A stretch of DNA of 64,000 bases from Paracoccus aminovorans. GTDB taxonomy: Bacteria; Pseudomonadota; Alphaproteobacteria; Rhodobacterales; Rhodobacteraceae. Made by a program: the position numbers and the translations under genes. Where the stretch lies: contig NZ_KQ955211.1 in the NCBI RefSeq assembly GCF_001546115.1, positions 218,435 to 282,434 of the forward strand, given 5' to 3'. Below, in pieces: positions 25,291 to 34,830 of the stretch. Each line of letters begins with the position of its first letter. Within the stretch, counting starts at the first letter, position 1. Under the pieces are notes generated by a model. The model was not told the DNA's origin, did no database searches, and saw only the letters and a program-made list of their open reading frames with translations.

Positions 25291-25383
25291 ATGTCCTGCA
25301 TCCCGTTTTTCGAGGCCCGTTTTTTCAATCCGAACGAGGGCCAGGTCGCACTCATTCTTGCAGCGGAGGCGCGCGGCCAATGA
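25291..25383 (+). CDS. 30-aa leader peptide coupled to the metallophosphoesterase
   Basis: A short frame starting MSCIPFFEARFFNPNEG, with AAAAGGAA ahead of the ATG, stops in an ATGA overlap with the metallophosphoesterase start. Its first 17 residues match the beginning of the AAA ATPase encoded 860 bases further on (MSTIPFIEARFFDPAEG). It may be a remnant of a second, larger gene or a true coupled leader. No function can be assigned. Confidence 0.5.
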   Translation: MSCIPFFEARFFNPNEGQVALILAAEARGQ

Positions 25384-26166
25384 ACATCCTGATCACGGCC
25401 GACCTGCACGTCGACCTCTGGGCCGACGACGGACGCGATCCGTTCGCCGGCATCGTGCCGGTGTTGCGTGACCTCGACGCACTGATCATCGCCGGCGACC
25501 TGGCCAATGATCCGCGGCGGAGCTGGCCCCTGGCACTGCCCAGCTCGGGCGCTGGTGCCGCCCGCGCGGATCTGGGTCATTCCCGGCAATCACAACTATT
25601 ATGGTGCCACGCTCGACGACAATGTTCTGGCCCGGATCGTAACGGAGGCCGGGGCAAACCTTGCCCAGAAGCGGGTGCTGACCTTCGGCAACTGTCGGCT
25701 GCTATGCTGCACGCTCTGGACCGACTTTGCACTGACCGGCGATCCGGAGGCGGCCATGGCCCGCGCCGGGATGGGGATGCTGGACTACGCCCGGATCCGC
25801 CGGGCGGAGGGCGGGCTGATCCGCCCCGGGGACACCGTCGCGATTCACCATGATCACCGCGACTGGCTGACGCGGGAGATTGCCAAACCTTGGCGCGGAC
25901 AGACCATTGTCGCGACCCATCACGCCCCGGACGCGGCTGTGGCCGGTCCCCTTTCCAGCATCAGCCCGGCCTTCGCCTCGGATCTGGAAAGCTGGATCGA
26001 CGCACACCGGCCCGACTACTGGTTCTTCGGCCATACCCACCGGCCGCTCTCGACCCGCATCCGCGGCGCGCCGGTTGTCAACGTCTCGCTCGGCACTCCC
26101 GACGAGGTGCCAGAGGGCGGTCAGGCCGAGCTTCTGCTGCGCGGCCTGATCTTCCCCGGCGCCTGA
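25380..26166 (+). pseudogene. Calcineurin-like metallophosphoesterase, frameshifted
   Basis: The N-terminus (MNILITADLHVDLW, then IIAGDLAND) lies in one frame and the rest (WVIPGNHNYYGA, ATHHAPDA, YWFFGHTHRPL) in another. Together they hold all five metallophosphoesterase blocks: D-x-H, GDxxxD, GNHN, the THH block and GHTH. The frame changes between about 25510 and 25560, most simply by one inserted base. Joined, the product would be about 260 aa, a normal length. The start overlaps the 30-aa leader by ATGA. The cellular role is unknown; the family includes phosphodiesterases and nucleases. Other genes of this island are also broken, so I read the shift as decay. Confidence 0.75.
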
Positions 26167-26240
26167 TCGCCATTCCCCCAATCCTCTTTCCCGGCCGGGT
26201 CTTCCTCGGCCGATGGCCCCCTCATGCCCGGAGTATTCCC

Positions 26241-27350
26241 ATGTCCACCATCCCTTTCATAGAAGCCCGCTTCTTCGACCCGGCCGAAGGGCGCATTGAA
26301 CTCGAAACCCGCCTCAAGAATCACCTGCGCAAACTGCGCTGCGGGAAGATTCCTCCAGAGCTTCTAACCCCGATCAGCGATGTAGAGGATGCAGACGACG
26401 GCCAGGGGCCAGATCTTATGGATTTCATTGGGATCAGTGCCCACGACGAGGCCCGTATCAATCGTCGGGTCAAACGGCTCCTGGAGCACCGCAAGGCGGC
26501 TTCTGGCCTCGAACATCTTAAGTCCGATAACCGGGCGCGGCTTGAGACCTTGAAAGACGGCGTCCGGCTAATCTCGATCCGGAGCGAGCATCACGCCGAC
26601 GAGCTGGCCGCGGGCTTGCACGGGGACATGCCCTGGATGGCCCCGGCCACCGAGGTGATCTGGCACGCAATGCGCCGCTCGTGGCGCGAGGGTGCTCCGG
26701 GCCTCAGGATCCCGCCACTCCAGCTCACCGGCCCGCCCGGCATTGGCAAAAGCCGTTTCGGCAGAGATCTTGCCACATTGCTGGCCACGTCCACCGCCGT
26801 GATCGAGGCCACCGGCGAGAATGCCTCCTTCGGCATTGTCGGTTCGCAACGTGGCTGGGGTGGATCCTACCCCGGTCGACTGATCGAAACCGTCCTGCAA
26901 AGCCGCATCGCCAATCCGGTCATGATTGTGGACGAGATCGAAAAAGCCGGCACCGCGGTTTCGATGTAAGGGCATGCCTTCGGTCTGGCCGAGGCGGTTC
27001 TGCCGCTGTTGGAACCGCTGACCGCGCAGCGCTGGAGCTGCCCGTATTACCAGGTGAAATTCGATATGAGCTGGGTGAGCTGGGTGCTGACCTCGAACGA
27101 TTGCCGGCTGCTGCCCGAGCCCTTGCTCAGCCGGTGCCCGCCGATCCGGTTGCGCCACCTCACTCTTGCGGAACTGCAGGCCTTCGTGCGCCGCGAGGGC
27201 GCGAAGCGCAACCTGTCCGAGACGAGTGTCAAGGCGATCTGCGAGATTCTGTCCCATCCGTCCCTGCAGCGGGATCGGCTCAGCGTGCGGACCGCCATCC
27301 GCATGCTGCAGCGCGCCGCCGATCTGGAACAGGGGCCGACGCTCCGCTGA
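26241..27350 (+). pseudogene. AAA+ ATPase interrupted by an in-frame stop
   Basis: Read through, this is a protein of about 369 aa. Residues 1-160 are a family-specific N-terminus beginning MSTIPFIEARFFDPAEG. The AAA+ core has Walker A (TGPPGIGKSRF), Walker B (IVDEIEKAG), sensor 1 (VLTSND) and arginine-finger region (LLSRCPPI), with a helical lid at the end. A TAA at 26967-26969 follows the Walker B region, after SM and before GHAFGLAEAVLP. The frame is the same on both sides, so this is a nonsense change rather than a shift. A downstream piece could restart at 27009 but would lack the P-loop. Its companions are the metallophosphoesterase upstream and the small frameshifted gene downstream. 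Confidence 0.75.
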
Positions 27351-27441
27351 ACCGGCCCCTTTTCATACTTCCCTGAATCCAGCGCGCCTGCGGCGATGCC
27401 GCAGCCGCCCCTCTTCAAGCCATCGAAATGGAGGTATCATC

Positions 27442-28036
27442 ATGAAACTCTCGCCCAACGAGCGCGCCTGGTTCGACAAGGTGCTGCGCGCCATCGACGC
27501 CGCCGAGGCCGGCCCGTCTGACGCAGACCTCGCACAGGCGCCGGTCCTGCCGGATTGGAAAGCGGCGATTTCGCCCGGCGGGCATGTGATGCTTTTGGGG
27601 CGAGGTGACCGACCACCCGCTTCTCGGCACTGCGAACATCACCACCTCGCAGCTCATCGCGATTGATCCCGAAGCCGGCTGGGCCCGGACGGCATCGCGC
27701 TGGTATCGGCTCGGCCGATCCATCGACGTCCTCGAGGCGGAATTGGCTGATTCCATGAATGGGAAGAAGGCCCTTGCCGGTTCCATCGACTTCACCCTTC
27801 CCGGATTCACCAACATCGATGATCCCGAGCTGCTTCAGAAGCTCCTCGCCGAATATATCACGCGGGTGCGCGAGATCGACGCAGCTGACACAACCCGTTG
27901 TCCTGCGAGGCTGCCGGCAAGGTCACGTCGGGAGAAGGACGTTGCCGATCCGGAAGCGCACACCGCGCCGACCTTTGACGATTTTGCCTCATCGGCATCT
28001 ACCGCAATATCCCTCTTGTCGGCGCCTGGCCGCTGA
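27442..28036 (+). pseudogene. Small plasmid-type protein (possibly DUF6634-like), frameshifted
   Basis: The frame begins MKLSPNERAWFDKVL at 27442, after GGAGG. It continues as far as GHVMLLG, then must shift into the frame that reads EVTDHPLLGTANITTSQL and ARTASRWYRLGRSID. The shift sits on a T4G4 run at about 27594-27601, where one extra base explains it. The conserved-looking W...HPLLG...ITTS...WARTxSRWYRLG pattern reminds me of DUF6634 proteins of alphaproteobacterial plasmids, but I am not certain. The part after about 27880 drifts into low-quality sequence, so the true end is unclear. It follows the AAA gene by 91 bases. Confidence 0.55.
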
Positions 28037-28499
28037 AAGCAGTCCCCGACCCGGCAAGGACACGCACCGCGCGATCTCCGGCGAGCGCGCGTCGCGCAAG
28101 CTTTCCAAAGGGTTGTGCTGGGCATGCGCTATCGCTCCGGGCATCGCGCGCCTGATGACAGCAAGCAGGAACGAAGGTTCGCTGGCATCCGGATGACACC
28201 GGCAGCGACCATCCACGCCGGCAAGCAGAAATGCGAGGCCGGCGCGGTTCTGCCGGGCTTCGACGGCATTTCGGCCGTCAGTGGTTGGCAGCCGTCCGCA
28301 AGCTGCGGGCGGCCGCGTGCAAGTCCCATGACCGCAGGACGATCAAGGCATCGCCGCGGATCGCAGAAAGATCCAGTCAAAGCCATGGAATACGGAAGGC
28401 GCGGCAGGCACCTGCGGCGCCGGCGCGGGCCGAGGCATATGCGGTCGTCGCTTGATGGACCAGCTTCGGGCCGACTGCCGGGATGGCGGCGCAGGTCAC
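28037..28499. other. Degenerate stretch with no assignable gene
   Basis: This covers the end of the decaying island, up to the otsA stop. Short open frames exist on both strands, but none resembles a family I know, and codon use differs from the neighbouring intact genes. It is probably scrambled remains of further island genes. Confidence 0.35.
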
Positions 28500-29870
28500 C
28501 TATGCCTCGGGCGCACTGCTGATCGGCACCGGCGCCAGATCCTTCAGAAAGCCGCGCGCCCAAGCCTCGATCGGGTTGGCGCGCAGGACCGCCATCATCG
28601 CGGCATGGCGCTCGCGGCGTTCGTCCTGCGGCATGGTCAGGGCGCTGGCCAGGGCCTCGGCCACCTCCTCGATGTCATGCGGGTTGACGATCAGCGCCGC
28701 CGAAAGCTCTGCCGCCGCCCCGGCGAAGCGCGACAGGATCAGCACGCCCGGGTCCTGCGGGTCCTGCGCCGCGACATATTCCTTGGCCACCAGGTTCATG
28801 CCGTCGCGCAGCGGCGTCACCAGCCCGACCCGCGACATGCGATACAGCCCGGCCAGCAAGGTCTGGCTGAAGGCGCGGTTGATATAGCGCACCGGCACCC
28901 AGTCCAGGTTGCCATAGGCCGCATTCAGCCGGCCGGCGCGCTCGGCGACCTCTTGCCGGATGCGTTCATAGCCCTCGATCCCGGCACGCGAGGCCGGGGT
29001 GATCTGCATGTATCCCAGCTTGCCATGCAGCTCGGGGTGGCTGGCCAGCAGCTGCTCGAAGGCGCGCAGCCGCTCGGGCAGGCCCTTGGAATAGTCCAGC
29101 CGGTCCACGCCGATCACATGGTCGCGGGCACCGAAACGCTGGTGCAGCTCGCGGATGCGCGGCAGATCGCGCGCCCGCGCGGCCCGGGCGGCAAAACCCG
29201 CCGTGTCGATCGAGATCGGATAGGCGCCGATGCGGGTGTCGCGCGGCGGGGCGAACTCGAGCCGGTCGCGGGCGCCCTCCAGCGCGTCGCGCAGGTTGGC
29301 GGTATCGGTCGGGGTCTGCAGGCCGACCAGGTCATGGGCCAGCATCGCCGACAGGAAGCGGCGCGAGCGCGGCAGCGCCCGGAACAGGTCCCGCGCCGGC
29401 CAGGGGATGTGGTGGAAATAGCCGATGCGGTTTTGCACCCCGCGCCGGCGCAGCTCGGCCGCCAGCGGGATCAGGTGATAGTCGTGCACCCAGATCAGGT
29501 CGTCGGGCCGCAACAGCCCGACCAGCGCATCGGCAAAGCGGCCGTTCACCTGCTGGTAGCACTCCATGTCGTCGCGGGTATAGTCGAGCAGGTCGGCGCG
29601 ATAATGGCACAGCGGCCAGAGCACGCTGTTCGAGATGCCTTCGTAATAGCCCTTGACCTCGGCCGGGGTCAGATCCAGCGCGGCAAAGGTGACCTCGCCG
29701 GCCTGGCTGAGGGCGACCGGGCCCGGCGTTTCCGCCGTGCGCCCCGACCAGCCCAGCCACAGCCCGCCCCGGTCCTTCAGCGCCGCTTCCAGCGCGACGG
29801 CAAGCCCGCCGGCCGCGACGCCCTTGCCGCGTGCGGGCAATCGGTTCGAAACGACGACAAGGCGGCTCAT
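28500..29870 (-). CDS. otsA: Trehalose-6-phosphate synthase
   Basis: A 456-aa GT20 enzyme that joins UDP-glucose and glucose-6-phosphate to make trehalose-6-phosphate in the cytoplasm. Signature segments are all present: VVSNRLPARG and GGLAVAL at the start, WVHDYHLIPLAAELRRRG, IGYFHHIPWPARDLFRALP, GVDRLDYSKGLPERLRAF and LRDGMNLVAKEYVAAQ. The start at 29870 overlaps the end of the GH15 gene by ATGA. It is the last gene of otsB-GH15-otsA. Trehalose made here would serve osmotic and desiccation protection. Confidence 0.95.
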   Translation of the reverse strand: MSRLVVVSNRLPARGKGVAAGGLAVALEAALKDRGGLWLGWSGRTAETPGPVALSQAGEVTFAALDLTPAEVKGYYEGISNSVLWPLCHYRADLLDYTRDDMECYQQVNGRFADALVGLLRPDDLIWVHDYHLIPLAAELRRRGVQNRIGYFHHIPWPARDLFRALPRSRRFLSAMLAHDLVGLQTPTDTANLRDALEGARDRLEFAPPRDTRIGAYPISIDTAGFAARAARARDLPRIRELHQRFGARDHVIGVDRLDYSKGLPERLRAFEQLLASHPELHGKLGYMQITPASRAGIEGYERIRQEVAERAGRLNAAYGNLDWVPVRYINRAFSQTLLAGLYRMSRVGLVTPLRDGMNLVAKEYVAAQDPQDPGVLILSRFAGAAAELSAALIVNPHDIEEVAEALASALTMPQDERRERHAAMMAVLRANPIEAWARGFLKDLAPVPISSAPEA

Positions 29871-31666
29871 ACGACGTCTTCCCATTTGCGCGACAGCTTG
29901 ATCGCGGCGTTGATCAGCCCGACCATGGAATAGGTCTGCGGGAAATTGCCCCAGAGCGTGCGGCTGGCGACATGCACATCCTCGGACAGAAGCCCCAGGG
30001 CGGTGCGTTGTTCCAGCACCGCGGCGAAAATCTCGCGCGCCTCGTCATGGCGGCCCAGCCGGACCAGCGCGTCGATCAGCCAGAAGGTGCAGGCGGTGAA
30101 GGCGGTCTCGGGCGTGCCGAAATCGTCGGGCGCGCGATAGCGGAACAGGTGGTGGCCCTGGCGCAGCTGCGCCTCGCAGGCGGCGACGGTGGCCTGGTAG
30201 CGCGGGTTCTCGCCGGTGCAGTAGCCGACCTCGGGCATCAGAAGCAGGCTCGCATCCAGGTCCGCGCCGCCGAAGGCCGAGACATAGGCCCCGACCGTGT
30301 CGTTCCAGCCCTGGCTCTCGATCGCCTGGCGCATGGCGTCGGCATGGGCGCCCCAGGCGGCGGCGCGTTGCGGCAGGCCCAGATGCGCCGCGATCCGCGC
30401 CAGCCGGTCGCAGGCGCCCCAGCACATCAGCACCGAATGGGTGTGGACGCTTTCGCGGGTGCGGAACTCCCACAGTCCGGCATCCGGGGTGTTCCAGCGC
30501 GCCACCGCCTGCCGGCCCAGCACCTCCAGCCGCTCGAACAACTCGACCCCGCCGAGCCGCGGCAGGCGCTGGTCGAAAAAGCACTGGCTGACCGCCAGGA
30601 TCACCGAGCCATAGCCGTCGTTCTGCACCTGCGCATAAGCGGCGTTGCCGCAGCGCACCGGGCCGTTGCCATCATAGCCCAGAAGCGCCGGGCAGGTCTC
30701 TTCGTCCAGCACCCGCTCGTGGCCAAGGCCAAACAGCGGCTGCATATAGCCGTCGGGCGTGCCGGTGGCGAGGTTCAGCACATAAGCGAGGTAATCCTCC
30801 ATCGTCTTGGTGACGCCCAGGCTGTTCAGCGCCTTGACGGTGAAGAAGCTGTCGCGCAGCCAGCAGAAGCGGTAATCCCAGTTGCGCTGCGTATCGGCAT
30901 ATTCCGGGATCGAGGTGGTCAGCGCCGCGACGATGGCGCCGGTTTCCTCGTATTCGCACAGCTTCAGCGTGATGGCGGCGCGGATCACCACCTCCTGATA
31001 ATCCGGCGGGATCGACAGCGCCCGCACCCAGTCCAGCCAATAGGCCTCGGTCCGTTCCAGGAAGGCGGCGGCGATGACATGGGGCCCGTCGCTCAGCGGC
31101 TCGTCGGGGCCCAGCAGGAAGGCATGCGGACGGTCCAGCAGGAAGGGCGTCTCGTTCAGCACGAATTCCACCGGCGCCGAGGTGGTCAGCCGCAGCGCCT
31201 GCTGGTCCAGGTCATAGCGCAGGTGGTTGGAGCCGCGCATGACCCGGGCGGCATGGGCGCCATAGCCGTGGCGCGGGCACAGGCGCACGGTGATGCGCGG
31301 CGTGCCGGCCAGCGGCTCGACGATGCGCACCAGCGTGCGGCCGCGGAACATCCGGCCGCGATCCGGGAAGCGGGGCAGGAAATCGGTGATCTTCAGGCGG
31401 TTGCCCTGGTCGTCCTCCTGGATCGTCTCGAGGATGGCGGTATGGCCGCGATAGCTTTGCCGGGTGCGCGCCAGCCCGTCGCAGCGGATCGACCACAGCC
31501 CGCTATCGGGACCGGATTGCGGCTCGAGCAGCCGGCAGAACACCGGGTCGCCGTCGAAGCGCGGCAGGCACATCCAGGTCACGTCGCCAAGCGCGTTCAG
31601 CAGCGCGGCGGTCGCGGCATTGCCGATCAGGCCGAGTTCCAGCGAGGGGGCAGGCATCGGGATCAT
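29867..31666 (-). CDS. Glycoside hydrolase family 15 protein (trehalase/glucoamylase-like)
   Basis: A 599-aa cytoplasmic protein with the GH15 layout: an N-terminal beta domain (about 1-230, ELGLIGNAATAALLNALG) and an alpha/alpha barrel with conserved RNWDYRFCWLRDSFFTVKAL, GLWEFR and PEVGYCTGENPRYQ regions. GH15 members without a signal peptide next to trehalose genes are often trehalases or maltooligosaccharide hydrolases. It is joined by ATGA overlaps to otsB upstream and otsA downstream, so its product is made together with the two synthesis enzymes. A synthetic and a hydrolytic enzyme in one operon suggests control of trehalose level or degradation of a side product. The substrate is inferred. 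Confidence 0.88.
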   Translation of the reverse strand: MIPMPAPSLELGLIGNAATAALLNALGDVTWMCLPRFDGDPVFCRLLEPQSGPDSGLWSIRCDGLARTRQSYRGHTAILETIQEDDQGNRLKITDFLPRFPDRGRMFRGRTLVRIVEPLAGTPRITVRLCPRHGYGAHAARVMRGSNHLRYDLDQQALRLTTSAPVEFVLNETPFLLDRPHAFLLGPDEPLSDGPHVIAAAFLERTEAYWLDWVRALSIPPDYQEVVIRAAITLKLCEYEETGAIVAALTTSIPEYADTQRNWDYRFCWLRDSFFTVKALNSLGVTKTMEDYLAYVLNLATGTPDGYMQPLFGLGHERVLDEETCPALLGYDGNGPVRCGNAAYAQVQNDGYGSVILAVSQCFFDQRLPRLGGVELFERLEVLGRQAVARWNTPDAGLWEFRTRESVHTHSVLMCWGACDRLARIAAHLGLPQRAAAWGAHADAMRQAIESQGWNDTVGAYVSAFGGADLDASLLLMPEVGYCTGENPRYQATVAACEAQLRQGHHLFRYRAPDDFGTPETAFTACTFWLIDALVRLGRHDEAREIFAAVLEQRTALGLLSEDVHVASRTLWGNFPQTYSMVGLINAAIKLSRKWEDVV

Positions 31667-32397
31667 TCGAGGCTCCGTCTTATCCAAAGGGCAAGGGCGG
31701 CCGGCCCGGCCAGGCGCAGGTCGCAAGGCAGGTCGCGTTCGCCGACGGCCACGGCCAGCCCCCCGGCCTGCCGCGCCGCCCGCAGCATGGGAATGTCGGT
31801 CAGGTCGTCGCCGAAGGCGACCGGGCGGCGGCCGCGAAACGGCGGGTGCGCCATGAAGCGGCGCAGCGCATCGCCCTTGTCATGGCCCCGGGGGCGGATC
31901 TCGACCACGCATTTGCCGGGTTGCAGCACCCAGCCCGGGCCAAGCGCCGTGACGGCCTGCTCGGCGGCCAGGGTCAGGGCCGGCTCGGCCGCGGGCGCCA
32001 GGCGCCAGTGCAGCGCCAGCGCCGGGCCCTTGTCCTCGAGCCGCGCGCCGGGATGGCGAGCGACGATGGCGGCGAGGCTGTCGCGCAACCCGTCCAGCGC
32101 GCCCGCCAGCGCGGCAAGGTCGGGGGTGTCGCCGTCGATCTCCCAGCCGTGCAGCCCGGCCAGGGGAATGCCCGCGGGCAGATAGCGGGCCAGGTCGGCG
32201 CGGCGCCGACCGCTCAGCGCGGCGACGGCGCCGCCGCTGCGCTGCCAGAGCCGCAGCAGGTCGGCGCGCAGGCCCTGGTCCAGCACCACATCTTCGGCGC
32301 GCGGCGCGATCTCGGCCAGGGTGCCGTCGAAATCGAAGAAAAAACCGTGGCTTCGAGGGTCCGGCATCGCCTCGCCCGCTGTGCTGTAATCCGTCAA
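31663..32397 (-). CDS. otsB: Trehalose-6-phosphate phosphatase
   Basis: A 244-aa HAD-superfamily phosphatase that removes phosphate from trehalose-6-phosphate. Motif I is DFDGTLAE (residues about 22-29), motif II is LSGRR, and motif III/IV is in KGDALRRF...AFGDDLTDIPML. The GHDKG segment before KGDAL is typical of OtsB. The alternative start MPDPRSHG is ten codons inside. First gene of the trehalose operon; its stop overlaps the next start (ATGA). A GGAAC about 130 bases upstream lacks a good partner hexamer, so an EcfG promoter is not supported here. Confidence 0.93.
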   Translation of the reverse strand: MTDYSTAGEAMPDPRSHGFFFDFDGTLAEIAPRAEDVVLDQGLRADLLRLWQRSGGAVAALSGRRRADLARYLPAGIPLAGLHGWEIDGDTPDLAALAGALDGLRDSLAAIVARHPGARLEDKGPALALHWRLAPAAEPALTLAAEQAVTALGPGWVLQPGKCVVEIRPRGHDKGDALRRFMAHPPFRGRRPVAFGDDLTDIPMLRAARQAGGLAVAVGERDLPCDLRLAGPAALALWIRRSLE

Positions 32398-32616
32398 CCC
32401 CTGCCCCTTCCTGCCGCCGCCGGCGCGCGCTGCATGGCGCGGCCGGACGCGGGATCGCGGCCCCTGCCCCGCCGTGGCGCGGCGCCGACCGCTGCTCCAT
32501 TAAGGCCCGGAGGCGGCGCAAGGTTCCGTGATCGGCGCGCGGTCAGGGACATGAAGCGGGCCGGCGCGCCTGTCGCGGGGATGCCGTCGCGCCGGCATGC
32601 GGCGCGACGGCCGGTG

Positions 32617-34830
32617 TCAGAACCTATGCACCAGGGACAGGGTGGCGTTGCGGCCCCGGCCGATGAAATTGCCGTAGCCCGGGCTGGCGATGGCCGAGTA
32701 ATACTGCTTGTCGAACAGGTTGTTGACGTTCAGCTGCACCGCCGTCGCCTCGGACAGCTCATAGCGCGCCATCACGTCGGCCACCGCGAATCCGCCCTGG
32801 CGCATGGCATAAGGCGCACCGCCGGAATCGAACGAGCCGTCCGGATTGTCCTGATAGGTCCGGCTTTGATAGCGCAGCGCGCCGCCGACCGTCAGCCCCT
32901 CCAGCGCGCCGGCCAGGCGATAGGTGGTGTTCAGCTTGACCAGGTGCAGCGGCGCCGTGCCGGTGTTGTAGCGCTGGCCCGCATCCTCGCCTTCCTCGTA
33001 TTCGGCATGGGCATAGGTATAGCTCGCCGCGACGTTCCAGCGGTCGCTGACGGCGCCCGACAGCTCGAACTCCGCGCCGCGGGTGCGGATCAGCCCGGCG
33101 TTGATGGAACAGCCGGTGGCGGGGCCGCCGCAGCCCGTATTGTCCGGGTCGTCCTCGGCCAGGCCGTCCTGGTCGGTCTGGAAGGCGGCGGCGGCAAAGG
33201 TCAGGCCGCCGTCCAGCAGCGCGGCCTTGGCGCCGACCTCGAAGTTCTTGCCATAGACCGGGTCAATCAGCCCGTCGACGCCCAGGGCATTCTGCGGGGT
33301 GAAGATCCCGGTATAGCTGCCATAGACGGTCCAGGTGTCGTTCACGTCATAGACCAGCCCGACATAGGGCGTCACCTCGGCATCGACCTTGTAGCCGTCG
33401 CTGGAATTGCTGCCGGCATAGCCGCTTTCGTTCTGCGCCTCATACCAGGACACCCGGGCGCCGGTGATCAGCTTGACGTTCTCGGCCAGGCTCCAGCGGG
33501 CCGAGCCGTAGAGGCCGTAGTTCCGCGACACCATGTCGCCGAAATAGGTCACGTCGCTCGGTTCCGGATAGGGATGCTCGTTCGGATCGGCGACCGAGGG
33601 ATCGGCAATGACATAGGTATAGGGGTTCTTGCCGTCGTAGCGCGTCCGGTCCCGGTTGCCGTTCACGCCGAAGACCAGGTCATGCTCGCGCCCGAACAGC
33701 GTGACCTTGCCCGACAGGCGCAGGTCGCCCGAGTTGGTCTGGCTGACATAATGGAACAGCGCCCCGTCGCGATACAGCGCTCCGGTCGTGTCATACCACA
33801 TATAGGACGACAGCATGTCCACCATGCCGTTCGACCGGCGCAGCTTGGCCGTCAGCTCCCAGCCGTTGTCGAACTCATGCCGCAGGTCCAGATAGCCGAC
33901 GGTCTGCTCGCGGTCGGAATATTCCCATTCCGCCGCCGAGGCGGTGTGGGAATCGAAATCGTAGAAGCTGCCGTCGCGCGCGGTCCAGACGCCGCCCCAG
34001 GAATAGCCGTCGATCTTTTCCTTGCCATGGCTCAGCGCCGCGCTGATCGTGGTGCTGTCGGTCAGGTCGTATTCCAGCACGCCGTAAAGCAGCCCGCGTT
34101 CGTCGGTCATGTAGTCGCGGAAGCCGTTGCCGGCCAGGGCCGATGCGACGAAGCGGCCGCGCAGCCGGCCGTCGGCCGTGATCGGCCCCGAGGTGTCATA
34201 GGTCAGCCGCCCGTTGCCAAAGCTGGACGCCTCGACCTCGACCGAGCTTTGCCGCTCGGCCGTGGGCATCTTGCGCACCAGGTTGATCGAGGCCGAAGGG
34301 CTCCCGGTCCCCTCCAGCAGGCCGGTGGCGCCGCGCACGACCTCGACGCGGTCGAACATCGCCATGTCTTCCTGCGGGTTCACGTCGCGGGAATAGTAAT
34401 GCACATAGTTCGGCACGCCGTCGAACTGCTGGTTCTCGACCGCCGAGCCGCGGGCGTAGAAGATCCAGCGGAATTCGCCGTTGCCCTGCTGCGCGGTCAG
34501 GCCCGGCGTCCAGTCCACGACCTGGTTCAGCGTGGTGATGCCCTGGTCCTGCATCTGCTGGCTGGTCATCACCGAGACCGATTGCGGCGTTTCCCTGGCC
34601 GACAGGTCAAGGCCCGCCGCAGTGCCCGAGGCGGCCTGGGTGGTATAGCGGCCGGTGCCCTCGGTCGCGGCATCGCCGCTCAGGGTGACGGTGTCCAGCA
34701 CCACGGGCGCATCCGGCGCCGCATCGCTGTCCTGGGCCAAGGCGGCCGGGGCGGCCAGTGCCCCCACAAGGGCCAGCGCCAAAGGGCTGGCGCAGCCGGC
34801 AAGTTGCCGGCGGATCGGGTTCGCGACCAT
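32617..34830 (-). CDS. TonB-dependent siderophore receptor (FhuE/FoxA-like)
   Basis: A 737-aa outer-membrane receptor of the ferric-siderophore type. A long signal peptide ends in APAALAQ at about residue 33. A TonB-box-like LDTVTLSGD precedes the plug (ARETPQSVSVMTSQQMQDQ, which is the classic siderophore-receptor plug start, and VRGATGLLEGTGSPSASINLVRK). The barrel ends NLFDKQYYSAIA...LSLVHRF. Hydroxamate or mixed siderophores are the usual ligands of this branch. No transporter or regulator lies beside it, and the neighbours are otsB (219 bases downstream) and a glycosyltransferase upstream. An iron-responsive box was not recognised. Confidence 0.85.
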   Translation of the reverse strand: MVANPIRRQLAGCASPLALALVGALAAPAALAQDSDAAPDAPVVLDTVTLSGDAATEGTGRYTTQAASGTAAGLDLSARETPQSVSVMTSQQMQDQGITTLNQVVDWTPGLTAQQGNGEFRWIFYARGSAVENQQFDGVPNYVHYYSRDVNPQEDMAMFDRVEVVRGATGLLEGTGSPSASINLVRKMPTAERQSSVEVEASSFGNGRLTYDTSGPITADGRLRGRFVASALAGNGFRDYMTDERGLLYGVLEYDLTDSTTISAALSHGKEKIDGYSWGGVWTARDGSFYDFDSHTASAAEWEYSDREQTVGYLDLRHEFDNGWELTAKLRRSNGMVDMLSSYMWYDTTGALYRDGALFHYVSQTNSGDLRLSGKVTLFGREHDLVFGVNGNRDRTRYDGKNPYTYVIADPSVADPNEHPYPEPSDVTYFGDMVSRNYGLYGSARWSLAENVKLITGARVSWYEAQNESGYAGSNSSDGYKVDAEVTPYVGLVYDVNDTWTVYGSYTGIFTPQNALGVDGLIDPVYGKNFEVGAKAALLDGGLTFAAAAFQTDQDGLAEDDPDNTGCGGPATGCSINAGLIRTRGAEFELSGAVSDRWNVAASYTYAHAEYEEGEDAGQRYNTGTAPLHLVKLNTTYRLAGALEGLTVGGALRYQSRTYQDNPDGSFDSGGAPYAMRQGGFAVADVMARYELSEATAVQLNVNNLFDKQYYSAIASPGYGNFIGRGRNATLSLVHRF

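Noticed and set aside
26967..26969. In-frame TAA in the AAA ATPase as possible recoding
   Set aside because: TAA is not used for selenocysteine or pyrrolysine, and the neighbouring genes are also disabled, so a nonsense mutation is simpler.
32480..32530. EcfG promoter upstream of otsB
   Set aside because: A GGAAC is present on the minus strand, but the matching CGTT at 16-17 bases is not; the nearest is CCTT.
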